Position numbers and translations under genes: made by a program
Shown here: piece by piece, positions 6,387 to 13,656 of the stretch
Position numbering within the stretch: position 1 is the stretch's first letter
Layout of the letters: every line of letters starts with the position of its first letter
DNA from: CAYJAZ01 sp964371865
GTDB taxonomy: Bacteria > Desulfobacterota > Desulfovibrionia > Desulfovibrionales > Desulfovibrionaceae
Length of the DNA: 16,392 bases
Reading direction: 5' to 3'
NCBI GenBank assembly: GCA_964371865.1
Contig: CAYJOR010000058.1
Coordinates: forward strand, 1-16,392
The notes under the pieces: generated by a model
Databases searched by the model: none
Seen by the model: the letters and a program-made list of their open reading frames with translations, nothing else
Told to the model about the DNA's origin: nothing

Positions 6387-7679
6387 ATGATAGAACGTTA
6401 CTCAAGACCGGAAATGGCTGCCCTTTGGACTTTAGAAAATCGCTATAATGCGTGGCTTGAAGTCGAACTTGCAATTTGTGAAGCATGGTGTGATGCTGGT
6501 CAAATCGACCAAGAAAGCATGCAAACAATTCGCGAAAAAGCTGCTTTTGATGTGGATAGAATCGATGAAATCGAACAAGTTACACGTCACGATGTTATCG
6601 CTTTCCTTACAGCGATAGAAGAAAAAGTTGGGCCTGCTGCACGCTTTATCCACCTTGGATGTACCTCTTCTGATATTGTTGATACCGCTAATGCAGTTGT
6701 ACTAAAACGTGCAGGCGAAAAAATCCTTGAAGATTTTGACCTAATTCTTGGAACTCTTAAAGAAATTTCTTTGAAGTATCAAGGTCAACTCTGTATGGGA
6801 CGTACACACGGTATTCACGCCGAACCAACATCTTTCGCTCTTAAATTCGCTGGTTTTTACGCAGAATTTAAAAGAGATAAACAACGCTTTGAAGATGCAG
6901 TAAAAGGAATTGCTACCGGTAAACTTTCCGGTGCAGTTGGTACTTATTCGCTTCTTCCTCCTAGTGTTGAAGAAAACGCATTAACTCGTTTGGGTCTTGC
7001 AGTTGATGAAATTTCAACTCAAGTTATTCAACGTGATAGATATGCACACTATTTCACTGCTCTTGCTATTACAGCAGGAACAATTGAACGCCTTTGCGTA
7101 GAGCTTCGTCATCTTCAAAGAACAGAAGTTCGTGAAGTTGAAGAAGGTTTTGGTAAGGGACAAAAAGGTTCTTCTGCAATGCCGCATAAGAAAAATCCTA
7201 TTTCAGCTGAAAATATGACTGGGCTTGCTCGTCTTATCCGCACAAATGCAATGGCTGCTTTAGAAAACCAAGCTCTTTGGCATGAACGTGATATTTCACA
7301 CTCAAGCGTAGAGCGCGTAATTATGCCAGATACTACAATACTAATGGACTACGTTCTTCACAGATTATCAAACCTTGTGAAAAATCTTCGTGTTATTCCT
7401 GAAAATATTGAGAAAAACCTCAAAGGTTCAAACGGATTATTTTTCTCACAACGTGTACTTACATCATTAGTTAATGCAGGAATTGCACGTCAAGAATCTT
7501 ACGTACTTGTTCAAAAATGCGCTATGCACTCATGGGAAACAGGCGAATACTTCCCTGACGTTATTCGTAAAGAACCAACAATCAGTTCTAAAGTTTCAAG
7601 CGAAATTTTAGATGAAGTTTTTGATGCAAAAGCATACCTTAAAGAAGAATCAACAATTCTTAACAGAGTTTTCAAATAG
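6387..7679 (+). CDS. purB: Adenylosuccinate lyase
   Basis: PurB catalyses two fumarate-releasing steps of purine synthesis: SAICAR to AICAR, and adenylosuccinate to AMP. The 430-residue length matches the Bacillus-type enzyme. Visible motifs are TRHDV (H68), HLGCTSSDIVDTA (89-101), the MGRTHGIHAEPTSF region with catalytic H141, and the fumarase/aspartase superfamily signature GSSAMPHKKNP (261-271), whose serine loop supplies the catalytic base. The protein is intact. No good ribosome binding site is visible before ATG 6387, but the start MIERYSRPEM is the normal one. pyrE follows after 9 bases, so the pathways for purines and pyrimidines are co-transcribed here. Confidence 0.97.
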   Translation: MIERYSRPEMAALWTLENRYNAWLEVELAICEAWCDAGQIDQESMQTIREKAAFDVDRIDEIEQVTRHDVIAFLTAIEEKVGPAARFIHLGCTSSDIVDTANAVVLKRAGEKILEDFDLILGTLKEISLKYQGQLCMGRTHGIHAEPTSFALKFAGFYAEFKRDKQRFEDAVKGIATGKLSGAVGTYSLLPPSVEENALTRLGLAVDEISTQVIQRDRYAHYFTALAITAGTIERLCVELRHLQRTEVREVEEGFGKGQKGSSAMPHKKNPISAENMTGLARLIRTNAMAALENQALWHERDISHSSVERVIMPDTTILMDYVLHRLSNLVKNLRVIPENIEKNLKGSNGLFFSQRVLTSLVNAGIARQESYVLVQKCAMHSWETGEYFPDVIRKEPTISSKVSSEILDEVFDAKAYLKEESTILNRVFK

Positions 7680-7688
7680 GAAATAATT

Positions 7689-8285
7689 ATGAGTAATCCA
7701 TTATTATCAATCGCTAACGATAGCGAAGCACTTAAAATTGAACTTGCAAAACTTCTTGTAGAAAAATCTTATAAAGAAGGCGACTTCACACTTGCATCCG
7801 GCAAAAAAAGCTCTTACTATTTTGATGGTAGACAAACAGCTTTAAATCCTAAAGGTGCATGGCTTATCGGCAATCTTTTTAATCACCTATTAGCTGATAT
7901 TACTGAACTTGATGCAGTTGGTGGAATGACATTAGGCGCAGATCCACTCGTAACAGCTACTTCACTTATTTCATTTGAAAAAGGTGGAAACGTTGCTGCG
8001 TTTATCGTTCGTAAAGAAGCAAAAGGACACGGAACAGGTAACTATATTGAAGGCTTAGGAAACATTCCTAAAGGTTCAAAAGTTGCTATGCTTGAAGATG
8101 TTGTAACCACCGGTGGTTCACTTCTTAAAGCTTGTGAAAGAGTAAAAGATGCTGGTTTAGAAATTGTTGCTGTTGCTACTATTCTCGATAGAGAAGAGGG
8201 CGGAAAAGAAGCAATTGAACAAGCTGGCTATACACTTCGTTCTGTTTTCACTCGTAAAGAGCTTGTAGAGTATTCAAAAAAATAG
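7689..8285 (+). CDS. pyrE: Orotate phosphoribosyltransferase
   Basis: PyrE makes orotidine 5'-phosphate from orotate and PRPP, the fifth step of pyrimidine synthesis, in the cytoplasm. The 198-residue protein has the N-terminal FTLASGKKSSYYFDGR segment (33-48), the VRKEAKGHGTGNYIEG loop (107-122) with catalytic Lys, and the PRPP-binding motif VAMLEDVVTTGGS (132-144). AGGAAA before ATG 7689 is the ribosome binding site. It lies 9 bases after purB and 23 bases before the transpeptidase-like gene. No attenuator is seen in front of it. Confidence 0.96.
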   Translation: MSNPLLSIANDSEALKIELAKLLVEKSYKEGDFTLASGKKSSYYFDGRQTALNPKGAWLIGNLFNHLLADITELDAVGGMTLGADPLVTATSLISFEKGGNVAAFIVRKEAKGHGTGNYIEGLGNIPKGSKVAMLEDVVTTGGSLLKACERVKDAGLEIVAVATILDREEGGKEAIEQAGYTLRSVFTRKELVEYSKK

Positions 8286-8308
8286 TAATTCTTTAAAAGG
8301 GTATTTAG

Positions 8309-10006
8309 ATGTCTAGAGCAAAAACGCTTTTTAAACTTTTTCTTCCTTGCTTCCTTCTCTCAACTTCTTCAGCTTACGCATGGCAAGTAGAATTAAATAA
8401 CAATTCACATTTGCCTGAAAATGTTATTGGCGTTTCAAAAAACGATAGCAGTCTTTATGTTGTCGATGCTCAAAAAAATATCACTATTAAAGAAGCTTTT
8501 CAAAGTATTCATGGGCGAGTTGAGGGCGAAAAAACACTTGAAGGAGATTTAAAAACTCCTGAAGGTGTATATTTTGTAACTACAAAAATTCGATCCGAGC
8601 TAGACTTTATAAAGTATGGTACCGGTGCGTATGCCCTCAACTATCCTAACCCTATAGATAAAATTAAACAAAAAACAGGTCATGGTATTTGGATTCACTC
8701 AAAAGGAAATCCAATAGAAGGACAAAGAACAGAAGGTTGTGTTGCTGTTGACCTTGATGACTTTGAACTTTTAGGCGAATATCTACCAAAAGGTACACCT
8801 GTTGTTTTAGCCGGAAACATCAACGAATTACCGGCAGACGAACTTGCAAAATTTGAAGAAAGATTCAAAAAAGAACCTCTTATTGAAAGTCTTGCAAATC
8901 AAGAAGTTGCTCCGCAATCCGAAGAGCTTATTAATGAGCAAAAGATTGAAGATTTATTTACTCAGTCAGTAGATAATCTGAACGGTCAGGCAGAATCTGA
9001 AAATTCTACTGAAATAATTGAAGAAGTAGTTATAGCAGAACCAAAACCACGCTCACTTCCATATTTTACACTAGAAACAGCTCAAGCTATTGCCGGAACA
9101 ATTCCACAAGATGCTCTGCATGATCTAGAAGAAACAAATTTCTCTACTGATATTCCTGATTTAGCAAAGGAATCAGCAGAAACACCACTTGAAGTTGTTA
9201 ATTTATCAATTGAAGGTTCAAATCTAGAAGAAAATCTAGATACTACTTCCGAAGCAAATTTTTATGAAGCTCCTGCAGTTATTTCAAATGAAGCAGATTT
9301 CCTTGTTGAAATGACTAAAAAATGGAACAAAGCTTGGGAAGATCGCTCTGATGAATTTTTCAACTTTTATGATGTAAATAAATATGGCTTAGCACAGTCA
9401 GAAAGTTACAATGAGTTTCAAGCACAAAAAAAAGGCTTATTTAAAACTCTGCCTTGGATACAAATTATCCATGGAGATATTTACGCCCTTGAAGGGACTG
9501 ATTATTGGGTAACTTGGTTTGAGCAACTGTATAAAGCTCCTAACACAACTGCTGAAGGAACTCGCCGTCTTTATTGGCAAAAAGATGAAATGGGTGAATT
9601 TAAAGTTGTTGCTATGGAATGGATTCCTGCCAAAGTGGGCATAGAAGATATGTATATGGCTACAATTACACCTGAAATTGAAGCCGCTCTTGAAGGTTGG
9701 AAAATGGCTTGGCTCAGCGGTAATGTTGAAAAATATAAAACTTACTACGCTGAAAATGCAAGACAAGATGCTCGCAAAGGTGAAGAAATCTTTGAACATA
9801 AAACCGGTCTTTGGGTAGTAAAACAACCAAAAACTATCGAGTTTTCTGATATAAAAATCACTTCATACGGTAAAAATGTTCTTGTAAGCATGAGGCAGAA
9901 ATATTCTGATAGCACTGGTTATAATGATTACGGTAGAAAGCAAATCTATTTTACTCTTATTGATGGTAAATGGGTAATAGAACGTGAAAGTTGGTCTCGC
10001 ATATGA
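8309..10006 (+). CDS. Secreted YkuD-type L,D-transpeptidase/carboxypeptidase with two NTF2-like domains
   Basis: A 565-residue secreted protein. A signal peptide ends at AYA (cleavage after about residue 24). A YkuD catalytic domain (about 25-168) carries H130 in GHGIWIHSKG and the nucleophile C144 in TEGCVAVDL. A long acidic linker covers about 170-325. Two related NTF2-like domains follow (about 328-440 and 455-563), each starting with a W-rich helix (KKWNKAWEDRS; LEGWKMAWLSGN) and ending with a Trp-bearing strand (VVAMEW; VIERESW). YkuD enzymes crosslink or trim peptidoglycan stem peptides. YkuD plus NTF2 is the architecture of Csd6 of Helicobacter and Pgp2 of Campylobacter, which trim peptides to set helical cell shape. 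I infer a shape or envelope role; transpeptidase versus carboxypeptidase cannot be settled. The start has an AAGGG site. Its stop overlaps the next start. Confidence 0.88.
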   Translation: MSRAKTLFKLFLPCFLLSTSSAYAWQVELNNNSHLPENVIGVSKNDSSLYVVDAQKNITIKEAFQSIHGRVEGEKTLEGDLKTPEGVYFVTTKIRSELDFIKYGTGAYALNYPNPIDKIKQKTGHGIWIHSKGNPIEGQRTEGCVAVDLDDFELLGEYLPKGTPVVLAGNINELPADELAKFEERFKKEPLIESLANQEVAPQSEELINEQKIEDLFTQSVDNLNGQAESENSTEIIEEVVIAEPKPRSLPYFTLETAQAIAGTIPQDALHDLEETNFSTDIPDLAKESAETPLEVVNLSIEGSNLEENLDTTSEANFYEAPAVISNEADFLVEMTKKWNKAWEDRSDEFFNFYDVNKYGLAQSESYNEFQAQKKGLFKTLPWIQIIHGDIYALEGTDYWVTWFEQLYKAPNTTAEGTRRLYWQKDEMGEFKVVAMEWIPAKVGIEDMYMATITPEIEAALEGWKMAWLSGNVEKYKTYYAENARQDARKGEEIFEHKTGLWVVKQPKTIEFSDIKITSYGKNVLVSMRQKYSDSTGYNDYGRKQIYFTLIDGKWVIERESWSRI

Positions 10007-10878
10007 GTAAGTATATAACCTATATGAGGGTGCTTGAAAATGGCACGATAAAAAATTACTCTTATAAAAAAAGTAGTATTTATCTTTTGTTTTTTCTTGC
10101 TTTTATTCTACCAGTTGCTCTTGGGCTAACTCTTTGGAGTGGATTTAATCTTTTTCAAGAAAATTATGTTCTAAAGTCTAAGTTGAGCGAAGCTGAGAAA
10201 AATATTGCTGAATTAACAGCTGAAAAGAATAGGTTTATTTCTTACTTCTCATTTATAGAGGAAACAAATCAAGTAACCTTTTCAAAAATATTTACTGAAG
10301 CAGATATTCATATTCTAAAAAAAGAAATTCTTCCAAAAGAAGAAATTCAACCTACAAAAGTAGAAGAAATTATTTCTAAAACTACACTAACAGAAGAAAG
10401 CGAAGTTGTAGCTGAAGTAATGCCAGAAACAACTGAAACTCTAGCTCAACCTCCACTAGTTGATGGAATTAATATTGATGACTTTAATGCGGCTGAAGAA
10501 GCTTATCCTCTTGATGAAGAATATAAAGCTATAGATGATGGAATTATTTTTGATACTGCATCGGTCCGTATTGAGGCACTAAAACTTAAATTTTTGCCGG
10601 AAAATACAAGACTCAGTCTAAATTTTGACTTATATAATATCAATAATTCCTCACCAATTACAGGGGATTGTACATTCTCTCTTCTAAAAGATGGCGATCC
10701 TAACCAATTGGTGAAACTTGTAAAGCTAAAATCTACTTCTTTCAGAATTTCTAATATGAAAGGAATGTCTACAATGTTAGGGCCTGAAAATGGTTCAATA
10801 AAAGTTGGCGACAAGTTGAAAATGGATATCCTTATTGATAAAAAAATAATTTTTACACAAATAATACCAATACAATAA
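10003..10878 (+). CDS. Single-pass membrane protein of unknown function
   Basis: The 291-residue product starts at ATG 10003, overlapping the transpeptidase stop codon as ATGA, which indicates translational coupling; an in-frame TTG at 9991 is less likely. A basic N-terminus precedes one transmembrane helix (about 26-46), then a short coiled coil (53-80), an acidic Glu/Thr-rich stretch (about 98-180) and a C-terminal beta-rich domain (about 185-291) containing FLPENTRLSLNFDLYNI. The topology suggests a short cytoplasmic tail and a periplasmic body. I do not recognise the family. Tight coupling to the YkuD-NTF2 gene suggests that it anchors or regulates that enzyme in the envelope. This is inference from position only. 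Confidence 0.8.
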   Translation: MSKYITYMRVLENGTIKNYSYKKSSIYLLFFLAFILPVALGLTLWSGFNLFQENYVLKSKLSEAEKNIAELTAEKNRFISYFSFIEETNQVTFSKIFTEADIHILKKEILPKEEIQPTKVEEIISKTTLTEESEVVAEVMPETTETLAQPPLVDGINIDDFNAAEEAYPLDEEYKAIDDGIIFDTASVRIEALKLKFLPENTRLSLNFDLYNINNSSPITGDCTFSLLKDGDPNQLVKLVKLKSTSFRISNMKGMSTMLGPENGSIKVGDKLKMDILIDKKIIFTQIIPIQ

Positions 10879-10881
10879 ATT

Positions 10882-11445
10882 ATGCCTATAACTAAAGAAG
10901 AAATACTTGCTTTACCACTCATCAATTATCAAGGGAATATTAAAGTAATATCCTCCAAAGAGCAATGGTTAGAAGCGTATGAAAGTATCAAGCATGAGAC
11001 TGTCTTAGGCTTCGATACTGAAACCAAGCCTAATTTTGTAAAAGGGCAAGCAAACAATCCTGCAATTATGCAACTTGCAACTGCGGATTGTGTGTATGTT
11101 ATACAATTTTACAAATTGCGCTTACTCCCAACTATGATTGAAATGCTTGAAAATAGAGAAGTAATTAAAGTTGGTGTTGCAATAAGTGATGATATGCGTG
11201 TTCTACAGAGAAGAGGAAAATTCAAAGCAGACGGGCATTTAGATTTAGCTCATCTTGCAAAGAAAAAAGGATATACTGAAGGCGGGCTTCGCTCGCTTTG
11301 TGCTGTTCTTATGCAGGGGAGATTAAGCAAAGGTATGCAATGCAGTAACTGGGAAAGAATTCAGCTTAGTCCTTCACAAATTCTCTATGCCGCTACGGAC
11401 GCATGGATTAGTAGGGAAATTTATTTAAAATTAATAGCTTCTTAG
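10882..11445 (+). CDS. 3'-5' exonuclease, DEDDy family (RNase D/WRN-exonuclease type)
   Basis: This 187-residue protein is a stand-alone DEDDy exonuclease domain. The three exonuclease motifs are present: GFDTETKP (ExoI, D45 and E47), KVGVAISDD (ExoII, D104) and YAATDAW (ExoIII, Y169 and D173). All metal-binding residues are intact, so it should be active on DNA or RNA 3' ends. It lacks the HRDC domains of RNase D, and resembles the short WRN-exonuclease-like proteins. It starts 3 bases after the preceding gene, so it is part of the same transcript, and a terminator follows. The substrate cannot be told from the sequence. Confidence 0.9.
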   Translation: MPITKEEILALPLINYQGNIKVISSKEQWLEAYESIKHETVLGFDTETKPNFVKGQANNPAIMQLATADCVYVIQFYKLRLLPTMIEMLENREVIKVGVAISDDMRVLQRRGKFKADGHLDLAHLAKKKGYTEGGLRSLCAVLMQGRLSKGMQCSNWERIQLSPSQILYAATDAWISREIYLKLIAS

Positions 11446-11452
11446 TAATAAA

Positions 11453-11499
11453 AGAAGGGAACAAAATGTTTTAGAAAAAATATCTTGTTCCCCTTTTTA
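11453..11499 (+). terminator. Terminator of the purB-pyrE-exonuclease operon
   Basis: Stem GGGAACAA / TTGTTCCC (11457-11464 / 11485-11492), extendable by AAG/CTT on the outside, has a 20-base AT-rich loop and a following T-run. It lies soon after the exonuclease stop codon. Confidence 0.85.
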
Positions 11500-11519
11500 T
11501 TTAAAATTAACTTCAGAAG

Positions 11520-12404
11520 TTAATCTGCCTTTCGTTGCATAGAACTATTGAGAAAGTTCTTATCTGTATAATCAATAAAATCTTGAATTTCATGAATCAT
11601 AAGTTTTTTATATTGTGGTAATATTCCTCGAACAGCAACAAGATTTGTTGGGTGGCTTCCATTAAATAAAGTACCTTTTAATTTTATAAGTTCAAGTAAC
11701 TTGATTTCTTCTTCAAGAATTTCAAGTTCAGTAGCCGGAATGAATGAGCCATCTAGCACTTCTTTAGGCATATCACTACCTTCAAAAATTCCAAGCGACC
11801 CGCACCATACTATTGACGGTTTAGTAGTGTTGATAACTTTTGCAGTATCAATTGCATTTTGAGTGCCCTTACCTTTTCCACCAACACCTAAAATATAGCA
11901 GTGATTATGTCGAATCCCTACAGCATTGAGTCTTTCAAGTTGGGTATAGACATCTTCTAACTTATGTCCTTTATTAATGTATGCAAGGTTTTCTTCATTA
12001 CCTGTTTCAATACCGAACCACAAATCATTAATCCTCATATCTTTAATAGCAAGAAGATCTTCATCAGATTTATGTTTGATGTTATTTATAGAGGCATACA
12101 TTGAAATCACTTTTACTTCTGGAATATGTTCGATAATCTTATCTGTGATTTCTTTAAGATATTTTGCACTTAAACCGAAAGGGTCACCATTTACTAAATA
12201 GATTCTTTCAATTTTTGAATAAGTTTGACGTAATTCTATGATATCTTCTTCTATTTGTTCTATTGGTTCGACTGCAAACTTAACCGAGCGATACATATTA
12301 CAAAATCGACATTTATTATGTGCACAACCAACGGTTACTTGTAATAATTTTGCTCCTAACATTGCTTCGTCGGGTGGACGATAGACGGGGCCTGTAAAGT
12401 GCAT
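11520..12404 (-). CDS. Radical SAM protein
   Basis: This 294-residue protein starts at ATG 12404 (MHFTGPVYRPPDEA) with AGGAGAT upstream overlapping the stop codon of the preceding gene; a longer frame from 12473 runs into that gene and is not used. The cluster motif is GCAHNKCRFCNMY, with cysteines in a C-x4-C-x2-C spacing instead of the classic C-x3-C-x2-C. Then come LVNGDPFGL (the glycine-rich SAM-binding region) and WFGIETGNEENL (a typical Elp3/HemN-like strand). A C-terminal accessory cluster is not evident. It should be a single [4Fe-4S] radical SAM enzyme, reaction unknown. It is coupled to the flavin-ferredoxin gene, which could supply electrons for reductive SAM cleavage. Confidence 0.88.
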   Translation of the reverse strand: MHFTGPVYRPPDEAMLGAKLLQVTVGCAHNKCRFCNMYRSVKFAVEPIEQIEEDIIELRQTYSKIERIYLVNGDPFGLSAKYLKEITDKIIEHIPEVKVISMYASINNIKHKSDEDLLAIKDMRINDLWFGIETGNEENLAYINKGHKLEDVYTQLERLNAVGIRHNHCYILGVGGKGKGTQNAIDTAKVINTTKPSIVWCGSLGIFEGSDMPKEVLDGSFIPATELEILEEEIKLLELIKLKGTLFNGSHPTNLVAVRGILPQYKKLMIHEIQDFIDYTDKNFLNSSMQRKAD

Positions 12405-12415
12405 AATAATATCTC

Positions 12416-13087
12416 CTAAATTCCTTTGTGTATAATTGCGTTTACTGGGCAAACGCTGAAACAATTTCCACATTCGTCACAGCGAGCGCCATTAATTTTA
12501 TATGAATCAGTATCTTTATAGATAGCATCAAACGAACAATTTTTTATGCACTTTCCACAAGATATACATTTTTCACTTTCGATAAGAAGCCCGGCTGGAA
12601 TTGCTTTTAGCTCCCCAAAAGAAAAACGTTCTCTTTCAAGTTTATGTCCTCTATGTTCTTTTTCAAAATCGTAGTCATAGATTTCACCATGAAAATTATA
12701 GAGGCAAAATGCTGTTACTTGTGGATATCTTTCATTATCTTCAAATAGGTACTTAAATTTAGATTCATTCTTAGCTTTTGCATCTTCAATGGTAAACTCT
12801 CTAACATCGCCTGTTGCTCTGATAAAGTAGCCTGGAGCATTATAAGGCGAGCTTCCATCAGTCCATTCAGTTTTAGGGTTTGCCGCTAATCCACAAATAC
12901 TTAATTTTCCGCTTTCTTTTAACTGCTTATATAATGGTTTTGTTTTCATAGTAAAAAAATAAATACCGTCTTCATCATAAGTAAGCAAGTCAACTATACG
13001 TGTTTCAGGGTAGCCATCATCATTTATAGTTGCAAATGTGAGGCAACCAACTTCTGCAAATAAGTCGTATATTTTTTTTATATTCAT
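12416..13087 (-). CDS. FMN-binding split-barrel (pyridoxamine oxidase-like) protein fused to a 2[4Fe-4S] ferredoxin
   Basis: A 223-residue two-domain redox protein. Residues 1-140 form a pyridoxamine 5'-phosphate oxidase-like flavin-binding barrel (GCLTFATINDDGYPETRIVD; YFFTMKTKPLYKQL). Residues 165-220 hold two complete ferredoxin motifs, C174/C177/C180/C184 and C203/C206/C209/C213. Such proteins pass electrons between flavin and iron-sulfur clusters; the natural substrate is unknown. Eleven bases separate its stop from the radical SAM gene, so the two form an operon. It is transcribed away from an HxlR-type regulator, the common arrangement for flavin-reductase genes under HxlR control. AGGATA lies before ATG 13087. 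Confidence 0.88.
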   Translation of the reverse strand: MNIKKIYDLFAEVGCLTFATINDDGYPETRIVDLLTYDEDGIYFFTMKTKPLYKQLKESGKLSICGLAANPKTEWTDGSSPYNAPGYFIRATGDVREFTIEDAKAKNESKFKYLFEDNERYPQVTAFCLYNFHGEIYDYDFEKEHRGHKLERERFSFGELKAIPAGLLIESEKCISCGKCIKNCSFDAIYKDTDSYKINGARCDECGNCFSVCPVNAIIHKGI

Positions 13088-13129
13088 GATATTATTATCC
13101 TTTAAAAAACTTTACATTTGATATTATAT

Positions 13130-13162
13130 TTTATACTATACTTGAGTATTAAAAAGCAAGTA
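13130..13162 (-). promoter_or_regulatory. Promoter and overlapping dyad operators of the flavin-ferredoxin operon
   Basis: On the minus strand, TTGCTT (13159-13154), an 18-base spacer and TATAAA (13135-13130) make a plausible sigma70 promoter. Two inverted repeats overlap it: TACT-N7-AGTA (13134-13148), lying between the boxes, and TACTTG-N12-CAAGTA (13139-13162), covering the -35. TACT/AGTA half-sites resemble those of HxlR-family regulators such as YodB, so binding by the divergent HxlR protein is likely. The site also lies upstream of that regulator's own gene, allowing autoregulation. Confidence 0.5.
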
Positions 13163-13211
13163 CGCTCTTTTATGATACCGTAAATAAAATATAAAACTAT
13201 GAGGTAAAAAT

Positions 13212-13559
13212 ATGGAAAAAGTTGATTTATTCGGACTTTGTCCTTTTGTTACTACACAAAAGTTATTAAGTGGTAAATGGTCAATTTATATACTCTATTT
13301 ACTCTCTGATAAAAATATTCGTTTTAATGAACTTCTACGCCTTATGCCCGAAGGTATGACTCACACAACTCTTTCACGACAATTAAAATTTCTTGAAGAA
13401 GAAGGGCTTGTTATTAGAAAAGAATATAATCAAGTACCTCCTAAAGTTGAATATTCTCTGAGCAATGTAGGAAAAGAATTTCATCCAGTGCTTAGCGAAC
13501 TTAATATATGGGGTGAAAAGTATATAGAAAAGCTCAAGCAAAATAAAGAGATTGCATAA
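13212..13559 (+). CDS. HxlR-family winged-helix transcription regulator
   Basis: The 115-residue protein is a MarR-like winged-helix regulator of the HxlR family. Typical segments are LSGKWSIYILYLL (19-31), RFNELLRLMPEGMTHTTLSRQLKFLEEEGLV (the DNA-recognition helix and following region) and PPKVEYSLSNVGKEF in the wing. An N-terminal cysteine in FGLCPF (C10) is at the place where redox-sensing members (HypR, YodB, QorR) have their reactive cysteine, so a thiol- or electrophile-sensing role is plausible. GAGGT lies 7 bases before ATG 13212. It is divergent from the flavin-ferredoxin and radical SAM operon, which is its likely target. Confidence 0.93.
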   Translation: MEKVDLFGLCPFVTTQKLLSGKWSIYILYLLSDKNIRFNELLRLMPEGMTHTTLSRQLKFLEEEGLVIRKEYNQVPPKVEYSLSNVGKEFHPVLSELNIWGEKYIEKLKQNKEIA

Positions 13560-13586
13560 ATATTTATACGAACTATTAAATAATTT

Positions 13587-13633
13587 GAGGGAGAAACTAT
13601 TTGATGAAAATAGTCTTCTCCCTCTATTTTTTT
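13587..13633 (+). terminator. Rho-independent terminator after the HxlR gene
   Basis: A long stem (13587-13602 with 13608-13624, one bulged C at 13615) with a 5-base loop is followed by a run of eight T. It lies between the convergent HxlR gene and acs and works for the plus strand; no T-run follows it on the minus strand. Confidence 0.9.
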
Positions 13634-13656
13634 ACAAACTAGAAGCAAGGTTAAGA

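Noticed and set aside
9437..9826. 129-codon frame antisense to the YkuD-NTF2 gene
   Set aside because: It is a shadow of a well supported gene, rich in Phe and Ser from reverse-complement codons, with no ribosome binding site.
12405..12473. Longer N-terminus of the radical SAM protein overlapping the flavin-ferredoxin gene
   Set aside because: ATG 12404 has a well placed AGGAG and the family start; the extension reads through the coding part of the neighbour.
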